A stretch of 64,000 bases of DNA, taken from Trichomonas vaginalis G3 (lineage: Eukaryota; Parabasalia; Trichomonadida; Trichomonadidae). The stretch covers positions 22,983,411 to 23,047,410 of the forward strand of contig NC_067203.1 in assembly GCF_026262505.1 (NCBI RefSeq), read 5' to 3'. The notes under the pieces are model-generated. The model was not told where the DNA came from and did no database searches. It saw only the letters and a list, made by a program, of their open reading frames with translations. Position 1 is the stretch's first letter. Every line of letters begins with the position of its first letter. Both the position numbers and the translations under genes were made by a program. Shown piece by piece: positions 1 to 7,997 of this stretch.

Positions 1-570
1 TGTTGAGGAATTATATACTTCGAGAAAATGTTTCATTGTTTCTTCGGTAAAGTCTCGCTCTTGATTTAAATCTCTGAGCGTTCTTATGAAGCGGTTTATG
101 ATGCCGAGTATGTTATGGTTATGGTCTTCAGTAGTGTAGTGAGTTATGTTATGCTTAATGAGAAAATCTGTGATTTCATTGCTGAGGTATGCACTGTCTT
201 GGTCTGATGTTAAAGTACTTGGGCTATGTTCTGCTACAAACTTTTGTAAAACTCTTAAAACTTCATGAGTTCCTTTATTTTTCATTATATACGCAAAAGC
301 TTTACGAGTGTTAACATTAATGAAGATGAGGAATGGTTTATGTCCTCCTTTTCTGCTTTGAATGAGAGTGTCAAATTGGTATGCGTCAGGAGTGTTGGAG
401 TAAATTGGTAAAAAGTAGTCGTAAGGGTTTATTTTTGTTTGATGTACAACATTTTTGTCAAAGAACCTTTTCACTTCAGCTCTGTTAGTAAATCCCCAAC
501 TCTTTGCGGCTTCATTGAACTTCTTAAATGACCTCCATGGATGTTGTTCAAATACTTCTTTCAAGCTCAT
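1..570 (-). CDS. Maverick rve-type integrase, N-terminal part (cut by window edge)
   Basis: This is the first 190 residues of a DDE (retroviral-type) integrase, the enzyme that inserts Maverick DNA into the host chromosome. The frame opens with ATG at 570 and runs off the window start. Visible landmarks are a first acidic site in QFDTLI (near residue 67), INVNTRKAFAY (84-94) and a second acidic site in TSDQDSAYLS (121-130), followed by the conserved NILGIINRFIRTLRD helix region. The spacing between the acidic sites fits the rve core. It lies just beyond the 3' end of the fibre gene on the same strand, the same order as in copy B. The family assignment is secure; activity cannot be judged from a partial gene. 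Confidence 0.8.
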   Translation of the reverse strand, partial: MSLKEVFEQHPWRSFKKFNEAAKSWGFTNRAEVKRFFDKNVVHQTKINPYDYFLPIYSNTPDAYQFDTLIQSRKGGHKPFLIFINVNTRKAFAYIMKNKGTHEVLRVLQKFVAEHSPSTLTSDQDSAYLSNEITDFLIKHNITHYTTEDHNHNILGIINRFIRTLRDLNQERDFTEETMKHFLEVYNSST

Positions 571-605
571 TTATGTAAAGTTAAAGATTTTATTCTAGGC
601 TCAAG

Positions 606-622
606 CGCGTTCAATGAACGCG
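606..622. promoter_or_regulatory. 17-bp palindrome at the fibre 3' end
   Basis: CGCGTTCAATGAACGCG is a palindrome with an 8-bp stem and a single central base. It sits across the stop codon of the fibre gene, just before the integrase start. Copy B has the same site at 20013-20029 with a different centre base. A transcript end signal or an mRNA 3' hairpin is a reasonable guess. Confidence 0.5.
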
Positions 623-3600
623 GTACCATGCGAATATAGTCACAAATGGTGGCATATAATCTGCACCCGAGCCTGTTGGATTTGTTGTGAAAGTGTGTGA
701 ATGATTTCCTGTGGTTCCACAGAAAATACCTGTGCTTGAATCTACTGGGTCACTTGAAATATCATATCTATGCATTCCCTGTCTATCCGAACCTGCTGCA
801 AGATTTGTATAACCTCTTTTTGTTATTGAATGTGAATGATTACCTGTTGTGTTTGTAGTTCCTGTATGAGTGTGCGCGGGTAAGTTTGCTTCAGTAATTT
901 TCTTCGAACCTCCTGTTTGTTTTGAAGAGTTAGCACAGTATAAGAATTTATCTACAATCTGCTTCCACGTACCAAAACCTAAAACACTTGCTGGATTTGT
1001 TGAATTCATTGACGTATAAATAGAACCAACAGGATATAATGTTTGAAGTATTTCAGTCTTCATTGTTAGAAGTTCATGTTTAACATTTATAAATCTTTTG
1101 CCATCTACAATATTTATATTGTTTGTTATTAAACCATTAGGAAAAGTAGGAGGATAAATTCTTTGTTCATGTACAGTTGCACCGTTTCTTCCTGTTTTTG
1201 TTACTTCTTCAATGCATGCCTTAATTTCTTTAATCCTGATTGTTTGAAATTCTTCATGTGTATGGTTCTTGTCGGCTTTCTTATCTAACATTGTTGGTAG
1301 TTCATATGCTTCAAAGTTTCTGGCATGATCTTCGATATTCATACATTTACTATTTAAGGAGTTTAGTGTATCTTTTACGCTTGTACTTGGATTCTCTAAA
1401 GGTGCACTTGAACCAAGGGTATAGTTCAATATTATGTCGTCTGCTCTAACAGTAGTGAAGGATTTATGTGTATGTTCTTTATCTGCTTTCTTATCTAACA
1501 TTGCTGGTAGTTCATGTGTTTCAAAGTTTCTGACATGACCTTCAATGTTCATACATTTACTATTTAAGGAGTTTAGTATATCTTTTACGCTTGTACTCGG
1601 ATTCTCTAAAGGTGCACTTGAACCAAGGGTATAGTTCAATATTATGTCGTCTGCTCTAACAGTAGTGAAGGATTTATGTGTATGGTTCTTGTCGGCTTTA
1701 CTATTTAATGTAGCTTGAAGTTCATTTATATCGGAGATGTTGTGTTTATGAGATTTCAAAACTTTGTTCATTGCGTCAAGTTCAACTTTGTCAGCTTTAC
1801 TTTTAATAGCATCTTCAAAAGTTATTTTTGACTTAACTCTCAAAGTAAATCTTGGTTCAACTAATACACCGTTAACATTGAAAGTAGAGGCATAAATTTC
1901 ACCGGTATAACCAAATGCTTCTGGTGCTTTAGCTACATCATACTGTACAGTACAGCTTATGTCATAACCTTTAGCACGAATGTATTTATATCTTCTTTCA
2001 TTAACATTTTTTGTCTTCGCTTCATCACTTCGTGTTAAATATCCATGGTAGTCCATTATAATCTGTTCGTCTGAAGTTATATAATGAACGTGGTTCTTGA
2101 CTTTATCACTCAGAGCTAAAAGCTCATTTTTGTCTGCTTTTTCGGCTAATTTCTCATTAACATCATTCACTTCTAATTCAACTCTTCCGCCAGAACTCTT
2201 ATTATCATTAATCTTTTTCATTAATTCGGTAATTACGTCATAAAGACTATATTCTGTTTTCGGTTTTGTAAATAATGAGTCAAAATTTCTTTTCATCATT
2301 ACATCGCTGACATTAATGATATCACCAATTCCTTTTTCATTTATTCTCTTCATTAATTCTGCAATAATGACGAATATATAATCTGTTAATTTATTCTCTT
2401 CATCGAGGGTTATAGAATGTTTTGAAATTGAATCATTAACTCCTCTAAATAAATCAATAACTTCAGGATACACGTTTTTAATGTCTCGAATAACCCGACC
2501 AGTATCCTGTTGTTCATGTTCTTCGTTCCCGTCGTTACGTGGTTTTATATCTCTAACCATCATCAACGCAGCCATAACCGGAGGGTTTGTTGCTATCTGT
2601 TCGAAAATCCGTCCGTTATGTACGGTATATCTAAATAATTTCTTTGCGTTTGTTAAAACATTTGAAACAAGTCTTTTAAAACCATCTACAAAATTTCCTG
2701 TTTCACCTAATGTTCTTGCAGCATTTACAAGCTCATCCATTCCCGCTTTTGACCCCAAAAACGTCCATATTGCATTTATTTCACTCTGTATAGTTGTCCA
2801 TTCAGCGAAACTAACACCCGCATTCGCTAAGCTGAAAATGAAATTCAGTGGATCGAACTTAATTCCACCTTCTTTTTCAATTTCAACGAACTCACTAACA
2901 TGAGATTTTAAGTATTCTTTCGTTAAAATTGTTTTCCCCGATGTTATGTCATTAACGAAACTATCACCGTCAAAAGTTAACGAATTCAATTTCGTCGTTG
3001 ATGCTTTTATTTCATACACCGCTTTATCGATAGTTTTTGGCTCACCTTCTTTAGAAGCATATGAAACATTAATGAATGAATTATATGTATTCGTGAATGA
3101 ATTAAAATCAATGATTTTCATTAATGACGCCTTTAATGATTCATTTACTGTCGAATCCCTTAAAGTAATTAATGAACTGTCATTTATGAAAGGTACACTG
3201 CAAACCGTCGAGTTTGGATCAAATGCTGTAGTTGGTGCAGGAATATTAATGATATAAGTCATTAAATCATTAAGTGACGTAAATAATGTTGTCGTTTTTG
3301 ATTTAATTTCTTTAGCATCTGTTATATACGGTAATTTTATTTCTGTAGTTTCTGAATTAAAGATATTCGCTAAAATGTTTTGTAAACTGTTTTGAACAGC
3401 TGTGTAAACCGTTGAATCCGGAACTCTTACGATTTCACCGTCCTTAATAAAAGGCATTGCACATGGTGTAGTGCTTGGGTCAAATCTTTTTGGGTTATGA
3501 TTCAACATATATTCTAATGCTTCATAAACAGACCTATATACGGTTGTATTATCTTTTTCAATAATTTCACCGTCCTTTATAAACGGCATAGTACATGGAG

Positions 3601-3760
3601 TTAAAATAGGGTCAAACTTTTCATAGTCCTTCCATGTTATGTATTTCTCAGTATTTCCATCAGTGATAACAATATATTTGTCAGTAAGTGTGAGAGAGTA
3701 TTGACCAAAATATAAACGTTTAGCTCTGTCAGCTTCATACGCATATGCAGCTATACTCAT
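611..3760 (-). CDS. Large phage-tail-fibre-like protein, 1049 aa
   Basis: This is a modular, probably trimeric fibre. The N-terminus (AAYAYEADRAKR) is shared with the anchor of copy B. Next come about four repeats of a unit with the pattern FDP..TPC.MPFIKDGE...DSTVY (residues 50-225), then a long helical middle. The second half has coiled-coil links of the type KADKNHTH separating a repeated block of about 75 residues (TTVRADDIILNYTLGSSAP) present twice. The last 142 residues begin YPVGSIYTSMNSTNP and include FGTWKQIVDKFLY, TEANLPAHTHTGTT and a terminal DYMPPFVTIFAWYR. That layout is typical of C-terminal receptor-binding or collar-type domains of bacteriophage tail fibres. The inferred role is host-cell attachment on a virion vertex. 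The start is the ATG at 3760, 17 bp from the divergent gene at 3778. The frame looks whole. Confidence 0.8.
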   Translation of the reverse strand: MSIAAYAYEADRAKRLYFGQYSLTLTDKYIVITDGNTEKYITWKDYEKFDPILTPCTMPFIKDGEIIEKDNTTVYRSVYEALEYMLNHNPKRFDPSTTPCAMPFIKDGEIVRVPDSTVYTAVQNSLQNILANIFNSETTEIKLPYITDAKEIKSKTTTLFTSLNDLMTYIINIPAPTTAFDPNSTVCSVPFINDSSLITLRDSTVNESLKASLMKIIDFNSFTNTYNSFINVSYASKEGEPKTIDKAVYEIKASTTKLNSLTFDGDSFVNDITSGKTILTKEYLKSHVSEFVEIEKEGGIKFDPLNFIFSLANAGVSFAEWTTIQSEINAIWTFLGSKAGMDELVNAARTLGETGNFVDGFKRLVSNVLTNAKKLFRYTVHNGRIFEQIATNPPVMAALMMVRDIKPRNDGNEEHEQQDTGRVIRDIKNVYPEVIDLFRGVNDSISKHSITLDEENKLTDYIFVIIAELMKRINEKGIGDIINVSDVMMKRNFDSLFTKPKTEYSLYDVITELMKKINDNKSSGGRVELEVNDVNEKLAEKADKNELLALSDKVKNHVHYITSDEQIIMDYHGYLTRSDEAKTKNVNERRYKYIRAKGYDISCTVQYDVAKAPEAFGYTGEIYASTFNVNGVLVEPRFTLRVKSKITFEDAIKSKADKVELDAMNKVLKSHKHNISDINELQATLNSKADKNHTHKSFTTVRADDIILNYTLGSSAPLENPSTSVKDILNSLNSKCMNIEGHVRNFETHELPAMLDKKADKEHTHKSFTTVRADDIILNYTLGSSAPLENPSTSVKDTLNSLNSKCMNIEDHARNFEAYELPTMLDKKADKNHTHEEFQTIRIKEIKACIEEVTKTGRNGATVHEQRIYPPTFPNGLITNNINIVDGKRFINVKHELLTMKTEILQTLYPVGSIYTSMNSTNPASVLGFGTWKQIVDKFLYCANSSKQTGGSKKITEANLPAHTHTGTTNTTGNHSHSITKRGYTNLAAGSDRQGMHRYDISSDPVDSSTGIFCGTTGNHSHTFTTNPTGSGADYMPPFVTIFAWYRVH

Positions 3761-3777
3761 ATTTTAATGAGAATAAA

Positions 3778-4553
3778 ATGTTGTTCTATTTGCAAAGTAC
3801 AGACCCAAACGAATACGGGACAGTAAAGCTACAAACAAACTTAGGTCTACAGAATGAGGCGCTTGCATTCAGAATGGTTGACTTCAATACTATCGCTTCA
3901 TTCGTTATAACAGATGAAACAGATTTCATGGAGATTGAAATAGATGGAAAGAAGCACGAAATAAGATTTCACAATAATGTAGAATATAAGATGGAAACAT
4001 TAGCTGGAGTGTTAAATGCTCTCATAAATACTACAAAAACAAGGATAACGAAGAAAACTTAATGAATGTTAAACTTATTGCAGGAGTTTTGAAGTTCAGT
4101 TATGCGAAGGAGTTTAAGATACCAAGAATGAGTCATAGAGTACAACTTCTTTTGGGTGCATACCATATGACATTTCCTTTGAAAAGTGTTGACAAAACGA
4201 TTGAGATGAAATCTGTTCCATACGTATGTTATGGTAATTGTTTATACATTGAGTCTAAAATAGCTAATGTCACAGGCATTTCAGGAGTTAATAGTAAAGG
4301 TTCAGTAGAATATAAATCCTTCTGTTATGCAGTCAATTCAATGTTCATTCCAAACGTTCCTGTCATAGCAACTCATTTAGGTAAATGGGTTCGCATTAGT
4401 CCTCATAATTTGAAAGACATGCAATTCAGACTTGTTGACTTTCAAGGAGAGCCTGTAGAACTGAAGGCACCAGTGCGAATGACTGTTGAAGTTGACTTTT
4501 TAGAAAATATTAAATGCAACAGCTTACAGGAGAACTCAGAGCTAAAAATATAA
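3778..4553 (+). pseudogene. Capsid-associated (minor capsid/penton-like) protein
   Basis: The locus encodes a beta-rich protein. The first part reads FYLQSTDPNEYGTVKL and the last part has SHRVQLLLGAYHMTFPL, VIATHLGKWVRIS and FRLVDFQGEPVEL. The last segment resembles the repeated D..G.P..L pattern at the end of small jelly-roll structural proteins of PolB-encoding viruses. Similar-looking proteins lie at 23073-23836 and, diverged, at 48851-49559. A vertex or minor capsid role is inferred from position next to the fibre and from pattern only. It is divergent from the fibre with a 17-bp gap. The gene looks broken, with about one break. Confidence 0.5.
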
Positions 4554-4753
4554 AGTATGAATGTTATGTATTAGGTCATGAACTTTGGTTGTTGCTGTTT
4601 GATGAAACAAATGAATTAGTTATGTCAGTCAAGAGAACAGAAAAATATTGTGTTAGTGAAAACTGCACCAAGTCAATAAGATTAGGTTTGCATTATGAAG
4701 ATGAGTTCGATACTGTTGAAGAAGTTTTGGATAGATATTACAAATTGCTTTAA
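4514..4753 (+). CDS. Small conserved Maverick protein, 79 aa
   Basis: I do not recognise this protein. It has a beta-rich core (YECYVLGHELWLLLFDE) followed by an acidic helical tail (EDEFDTVEEVLDRYYKLL). It overlaps the end of the upstream capsid-type gene by 40 bp in another frame, and its stop overlaps the stop of the convergent gene at 4750 by a few bases. The copy at 23797-24036 differs by about one residue. The tight packing and the near-perfect protein conservation argue that it is a real gene, probably a structural or assembly factor. Confidence 0.55.
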   Translation: MQQLTGELRAKNIKYECYVLGHELWLLLFDETNELVMSVKRTEKYCVSENCTKSIRLGLHYEDEFDTVEEVLDRYYKLL

Positions 4754-5363
4754 TTTACTAAAACATATTTCAAGCAAAGTTTATATTCTGTTGAAAGTTT
4801 TGTATACTCGTTCGAATATTTATACTTAAACTCAACTCCTGTAGTTCCTGGTGTTTCAATGACGCGGATGTTACCTATTTTCATGAATGGTGGCGTTTGA
4901 CCACAGCATTCGATTTCAGGGTCGAGATAGTCAATGACACATTGTTTCCCTGTTATTCGTGATATAACATTTTCAAGGTCCTCCTTTGTTAGAATTATTT
5001 GGTTCTTGCTTATAAGATTTACCAAAAGCTTCTTATCGTCTTTGAGTAAAATTGTTTGGTATACTGAAGAAGGTAATGGTCTACGTTATCTGAAGGATTT
5101 GTTTGAACATTTGTGTAAGGGTTGTCGTTGGCTTCTCTTGAAAGAATTTGGTCCAGTGGTGGATACTCTAACTTAACATCTGATGTAGCGTTAGCGTTTG
5201 AAGCTGTGTTTAAATTCACCGACTTAAGTTCTGGTTCTTTTTCTTTCAAACACTCTGAACTATAGTTCTTTATGACAATATTGTTTGTCGTTCGTGAGTC
5301 AACATTTGATGTTGGTTCAATTGGAACATTAACGGCACCAGCTAAGATGGATTTGCTTCTCAT
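4750..5363 (-). pseudogene. Conserved 'CCG' Maverick protein (unknown function)
   Basis: The N-terminal part is a variable, probably disordered segment. The C-terminal part is a compact domain with KEDLENVISRITGKQ, IECCGQTPPFMKIGN and a tail YTKLSTEYKLCLKYVL. The same domain, with SCCG in place of ECCG, ends the protein at 47679-48356 of copy C. The domain therefore persists across otherwise divergent Maverick lineages. The paired cysteines and the Y/K-rich final helix are the most constant parts. Function is unknown; a virion or packaging accessory is possible from its place beside the ATPase and capsid-type genes. It looks broken, with about one break. Confidence 0.5.
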
Positions 5364-5387
5364 TTCATATAGAATAAAACCTTTTAT

Positions 5388-5789
5388 ATGTATGAAATGA
5401 ACAATATACTCGACAAGGGTTTGAATGTAAAGCTAACGAATGAAAATATTGTTGAATTCACTGAGACAGGTGCTGTGTATAAAGATGTAGAACTACTGAA
5501 CAAAAGAGCTAAGGGAAGAAGCAGGAATATGAACAAAGGGTGGAAGCCTATAAAAATTTATGTCAATGATGGCTCAGGAGGTTCAAACATAAAGTATGCA
5601 GAAAGTTATAGAGTTTATGCTCTCAAGGGAGAGAAGCCTTCATTTAAGAACAGCTATTCTAACACATATCCTCAAAAGCTAACGGCTGGGGAAGTGGATG
5701 ATATGAATGACAGCAAAAATATTAACAGAAATGGCGACAGAGATGCATGGAATTTGTTTACCATCAGTCAATTGAAGGTTAAACTTTAA
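5388..5789 (+). CDS. Conserved Maverick protein, 133 aa
   Basis: I do not recognise this protein. It has a helical N-terminus, a basic stretch (NKRAKGRSRNMNKGWKPIK), a glycine turn (NDGSGGSN) and a polar C-terminus ending LFTISQLKVKL. The start ATG lies 24 bp from the divergent start at 5363. Its stop overlaps that of the convergent ATPase by three bases, and the stop codon itself forms a TAAA. The copy at 24671-25072 is nearly identical. Position between the CCG protein and the ATPase suggests an assembly or virion role. Confidence 0.55.
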   Translation: MYEMNNILDKGLNVKLTNENIVEFTETGAVYKDVELLNKRAKGRSRNMNKGWKPIKIYVNDGSGGSNIKYAESYRVYALKGEKPSFKNSYSNTYPQKLTAGEVDDMNDSKNINRNGDRDAWNLFTISQLKVKL

Positions 5790-6517
5790 AACAATGTTGG
5801 TCGTTCCCATGGAATATTTTTGACTTTAATGGTATTAGTCATGATATGAATCTCAAGGTATGAACGAGGAGAGATGAGAGACTTATATGCTTCCCAAATT
5901 TCTTCAAAAGGTAATGTTATACCTGACTGTTTCCAAATGAGTTCAATATCATAACGTGAGAAACCTTGAAAGATAACGAAGTCAGTTATGAGACGTTTTA
6001 TGTTTAAAGCTAAAAACCTCCATGTTTGCATAAGTATTGCTACAGTTAAGTGGTAATGTCTGACTTTAGTAATGATGTTAGCTAATGGTGAGTCTGGTTT
6101 TGACACTAAACCTTTTCCGGCGAAGTCGTCGCAAACGAGCAGAGTGTTTGAAGGATATTTTTTGAAGGGGTATTTTGAAAGTTTTGACAGAATGTAGTTT
6201 GTAAGTCGTTTCATATCGTAAACTCCTGAGTATTGACGTAAGTGGTGTTTGTCAATAATTCTTTCCATCTCCTCAGAAGTCTTTTGCATTCCTGACTGTA
6301 TAAATTCAACGATGGCATAATATTTTCTCTTACGTTGAATGTAACGTTGAAGAAATTCAATGAGTTCACTGTCTGGAACTTTAACGACAGAGGATTGAAC
6401 TTTTGACATAAATGTTTTCGCTGTTGAGTCCATAGAGTCTGAAGTTGCTGATATAATGATTTGGTCATAGTAAGAGTCGTTTCCTAAACGCTCTGTTATG
6501 AGTATATGACGAATGAG
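5786..6517 (-). pseudogene. FtsK/HerA-like DNA packaging ATPase (partial)
   Basis: This is the C-terminal and middle part of the Maverick genome-packaging ATPase (A32-like). Recognisable parts are CDDFAGKGLV (Walker B region) and the helical C-terminal domain ending PWERPTLF. The gene stops where the terminal repeat of copy B begins, so its nucleotide-binding start is absent here. It can be seen in the relative at 25069-25961. It is a broken fossil of a motor that would drive element DNA into a capsid. Confidence 0.7.
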
Positions 6518-6585
6518 AGTTAGTATGGCTAAGTCGTGTACTGAGGCACTGCGCGCCTCCGTACACCACTTAGCGGTTTTGACAC
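6518..6585. repeat. Left terminal inverted repeat of copy B
   Basis: These 68 bp match the reverse complement of 28293-28360 with two mismatches near the tip. The repeat is relatively GC-rich (TGCGCGCCTCCGTACACC) in an AT-rich setting. Maverick ends typically begin with AG, as this one does. Confidence 0.85.
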
Positions 6586-6698
6586 TTTACAAAACCGGTA
6601 ACGTATATTTTACAACACAAACGACAACACTAACTTAACCTTAAATATTTATAAAGCCACCAACCACTTCACCTCACTAATGTAAAAAATAAGCGTTC

Positions 6699-7019
6699 TC
6701 ACTTACAAAAGTATTGCAACTCCTCCCATTGCTGTGCTTCACATAACAGCTCATAATCTTCTGACTCACTTTCTTCTTCATATAGGTCAAAATCACCGTC
6801 AAAATAAATGTTAGTAAGTTTTGACAAAGCTAATGAAACACGTTTACCGTTTGTATCGTATGCTTGTATAAACTTTCCATTCTTCATTCCTTCATAAACG
6901 CTCAAACTAACTTTACCCTTTCTCCCTCGTATCTGATAGAATGTATTTTCACGAGGAACGAAGAACAAATTCTTGAACTCATGACCGTTGTAGTTTGTTA
7001 TCTCAATAGTTTTCGTCAT
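6699..7019 (-). CDS. Small terminal Maverick protein, 106 aa
   Basis: I do not recognise this protein. The first 80 residues look beta-rich with basic patches (YQIRGRKGKVSLSVYEGM), and the tail is strongly acidic (DLYEEESESEDYELL). It is the first gene inside the left terminal repeat and reads toward the end of the element. A matching terminal gene, not obviously homologous, lies at 27764-28198 beside the right end. The start ATG follows an A/T-rich leader. The next stretch inward (7035-7176) is an inverted repeat shared with the other end. Confidence 0.5.
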   Translation of the reverse strand: MTKTIEITNYNGHEFKNLFFVPRENTFYQIRGRKGKVSLSVYEGMKNGKFIQAYDTNGKRVSLALSKLTNIYFDGDFDLYEEESESEDYELLCEAQQWEELQYFCK

Positions 7020-7034
7020 TTACATCCAAATAAA

Positions 7035-7176
7035 ATAAAAAAATAAACTTAAAAATAAATGATATCACCACCCTCACACGTATGAAAACATAGCACAAAA
7101 ATAAATTTAGGTGAAGTGGTGAGATCTCACCTGTTTTCTCACCTCTTTTTTCACCCTGTTGAATTCATTGCTTTAT
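7035..7176. repeat. Subterminal inverted repeat, left arm
   Basis: About 142 bp are repeated in inverted orientation at 27597-27737 with few differences. The block includes CACCCTCACACGTATGAAAA, the AGATCT palindrome at 7118-7131 and the tail GAATTCATTGCTTTAT that reaches the stop of the neighbouring gene. It is separated from the terminal repeat by one gene on each side. Confidence 0.8.
7118..7131. promoter_or_regulatory. AGATCT palindrome, GGTGAGATCTCACC
   Basis: This is a perfect 14-bp palindrome preceded by TTTAGGTGAAG and followed by further CACCT motifs, giving a wider imperfect dyad. The same module recurs in intergenic DNA of copies B and C. It is a candidate operator for a dimeric DNA-binding protein, or a transcript-end hairpin. 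Confidence 0.55.
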
Positions 7177-7415
7177 TCCTCACTGTCGTCTGCTTTCTCC
7201 AACTCTTCTAACTTCTTCTTAAGTTCAGCAATGTTGTCCTCATGAAGTTTAATCTTTCTCAAAATTCCTTCTTTATCTAATGGTTGCTTTATCTTTCTAA
7301 ACTGAACTCTACCATCCTTCATAGTATGAATGTAAAAACCTTCTGGAATAATTCCTGATTTAATGTATTCTACCAAAAACTTTTGTTTCATTGCTTCAGT
7401 GACTTTAGTCGTCAT
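7173..7415 (-). CDS. Small coiled-coil Maverick protein, 80 aa
   Basis: The N-terminal half carries FYIHTMKDGRVQFRKIKQPL, which resembles FYYVSQSKDGKIYVRKRKVPL in the protein at 9552-9977 and suggests a shared small beta domain. The C-terminal half is a charged coiled coil (IAELKKKLEELEKADDSEE). I chose the ATG at 7415 because the slightly longer frame would need a TTG start. Function is unknown; a virion or DNA-binding role is possible from the basic patch. Confidence 0.5.
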   Translation of the reverse strand: MTTKVTEAMKQKFLVEYIKSGIIPEGFYIHTMKDGRVQFRKIKQPLDKEGILRKIKLHEDNIAELKKKLEELEKADDSEE

Positions 7416-7492
7416 TTCAATCAAATAAAAATTTTAATATTAAATAAAAATAACGTTATTTTTTCAGTAAGGAAACGCAGGAGTTTTACGAT

Positions 7493-7920
7493 TTATTTGT
7501 GGTGTAGGTTCTGGTTTAAATGTTGGAGTCGGTTTTGGAGTTGACTTTTGAACAGGAGTTTGTATTCCATAGGTTCAGGAGTCATTGAAGGGTTGTTTTT
7601 GTGAAGGCGTTGGTTTGGCGATGGTGTCGGAGTTTGTTTAACTTCAGCTACTTCAGTATTATTTACAACATTTGCTTTATTTCTTTTCAACATCATTACT
7701 GCTCCTGCTGTAGCTAGCAAACCTAGTGGGAGACCATATTTATATAAGGACTTGACCAAATGCTATTTTTGACAGGAGCTGGTGGAACACCTAACCTTGG
7801 TGAGACTGCTCTTTGCCATTGTGCAGCTCGTAAGAAATATTCAATAGGTGCTCCATAATCGTTTGGTAAAGTTTGTTTCATAGATGGTGAAGGTTCACGA
7901 GAGCTTGATGAAGAACTCAT
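7493..7920 (-). pseudogene. Proline-rich, single-membrane-span Maverick protein
   Basis: The locus encodes a serine-rich N-terminus (MSSSSSSREPSPS), a segment with YGAPIEYFLRAAQWQRA, one hydrophobic stretch (YGLPLGLLATAGAVMML) followed by basic residues, and a Pro/Thr/Gln-rich tail. Small one-span proteins of this sort are common among Polinton virion genes. It lies directly downstream of the major capsid gene on the same strand. It looks broken, with about one break. Confidence 0.45.
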
Positions 7921-7997
7921 TTATAAGCTTTAAAAATAAACGTTCATCCTTTATTCCTCACTGTCGTCCGTAGCTAAGTTATAGTCATCTAATCTTA

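Larger units (their letters stand above)
1..6517. mobile_element. Maverick/Polinton element, partial (copy A)
   Basis: This is a virus-like DNA element of the Maverick/Polinton class, present only in part. It is cut by the window start on one side and stops abruptly inside its packaging ATPase gene at the terminal repeat of copy B on the other. In order it holds the start of an integrase, a tail-fibre-like gene, a capsid-type gene, three small genes and the ATPase. Apart from the first half of the fibre gene, it is nearly identical by eye to 19.4-25.8 kb of copy B, so the two copies are young relatives. It is a fossil fragment with a few broken genes (about two breaks by eye besides the truncation). 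Confidence 0.85.

Noticed and set aside
2481-2903. Plus-strand frame of 140 codons opposite the fibre gene
   Set aside because: It is antisense to a well-supported fibre protein and has no recognisable motif. The same applies to frames at 12185-12568 and 36003-36284 opposite the polymerase and eIF5A.
611-3760. Bacterial prophage or contamination, suggested by the phage-like tail fibre
   Set aside because: The same element carries Maverick polymerase, integrase and capsid genes and is joined to eukaryotic FEN1 and eIF5A in one AT-rich sequence.
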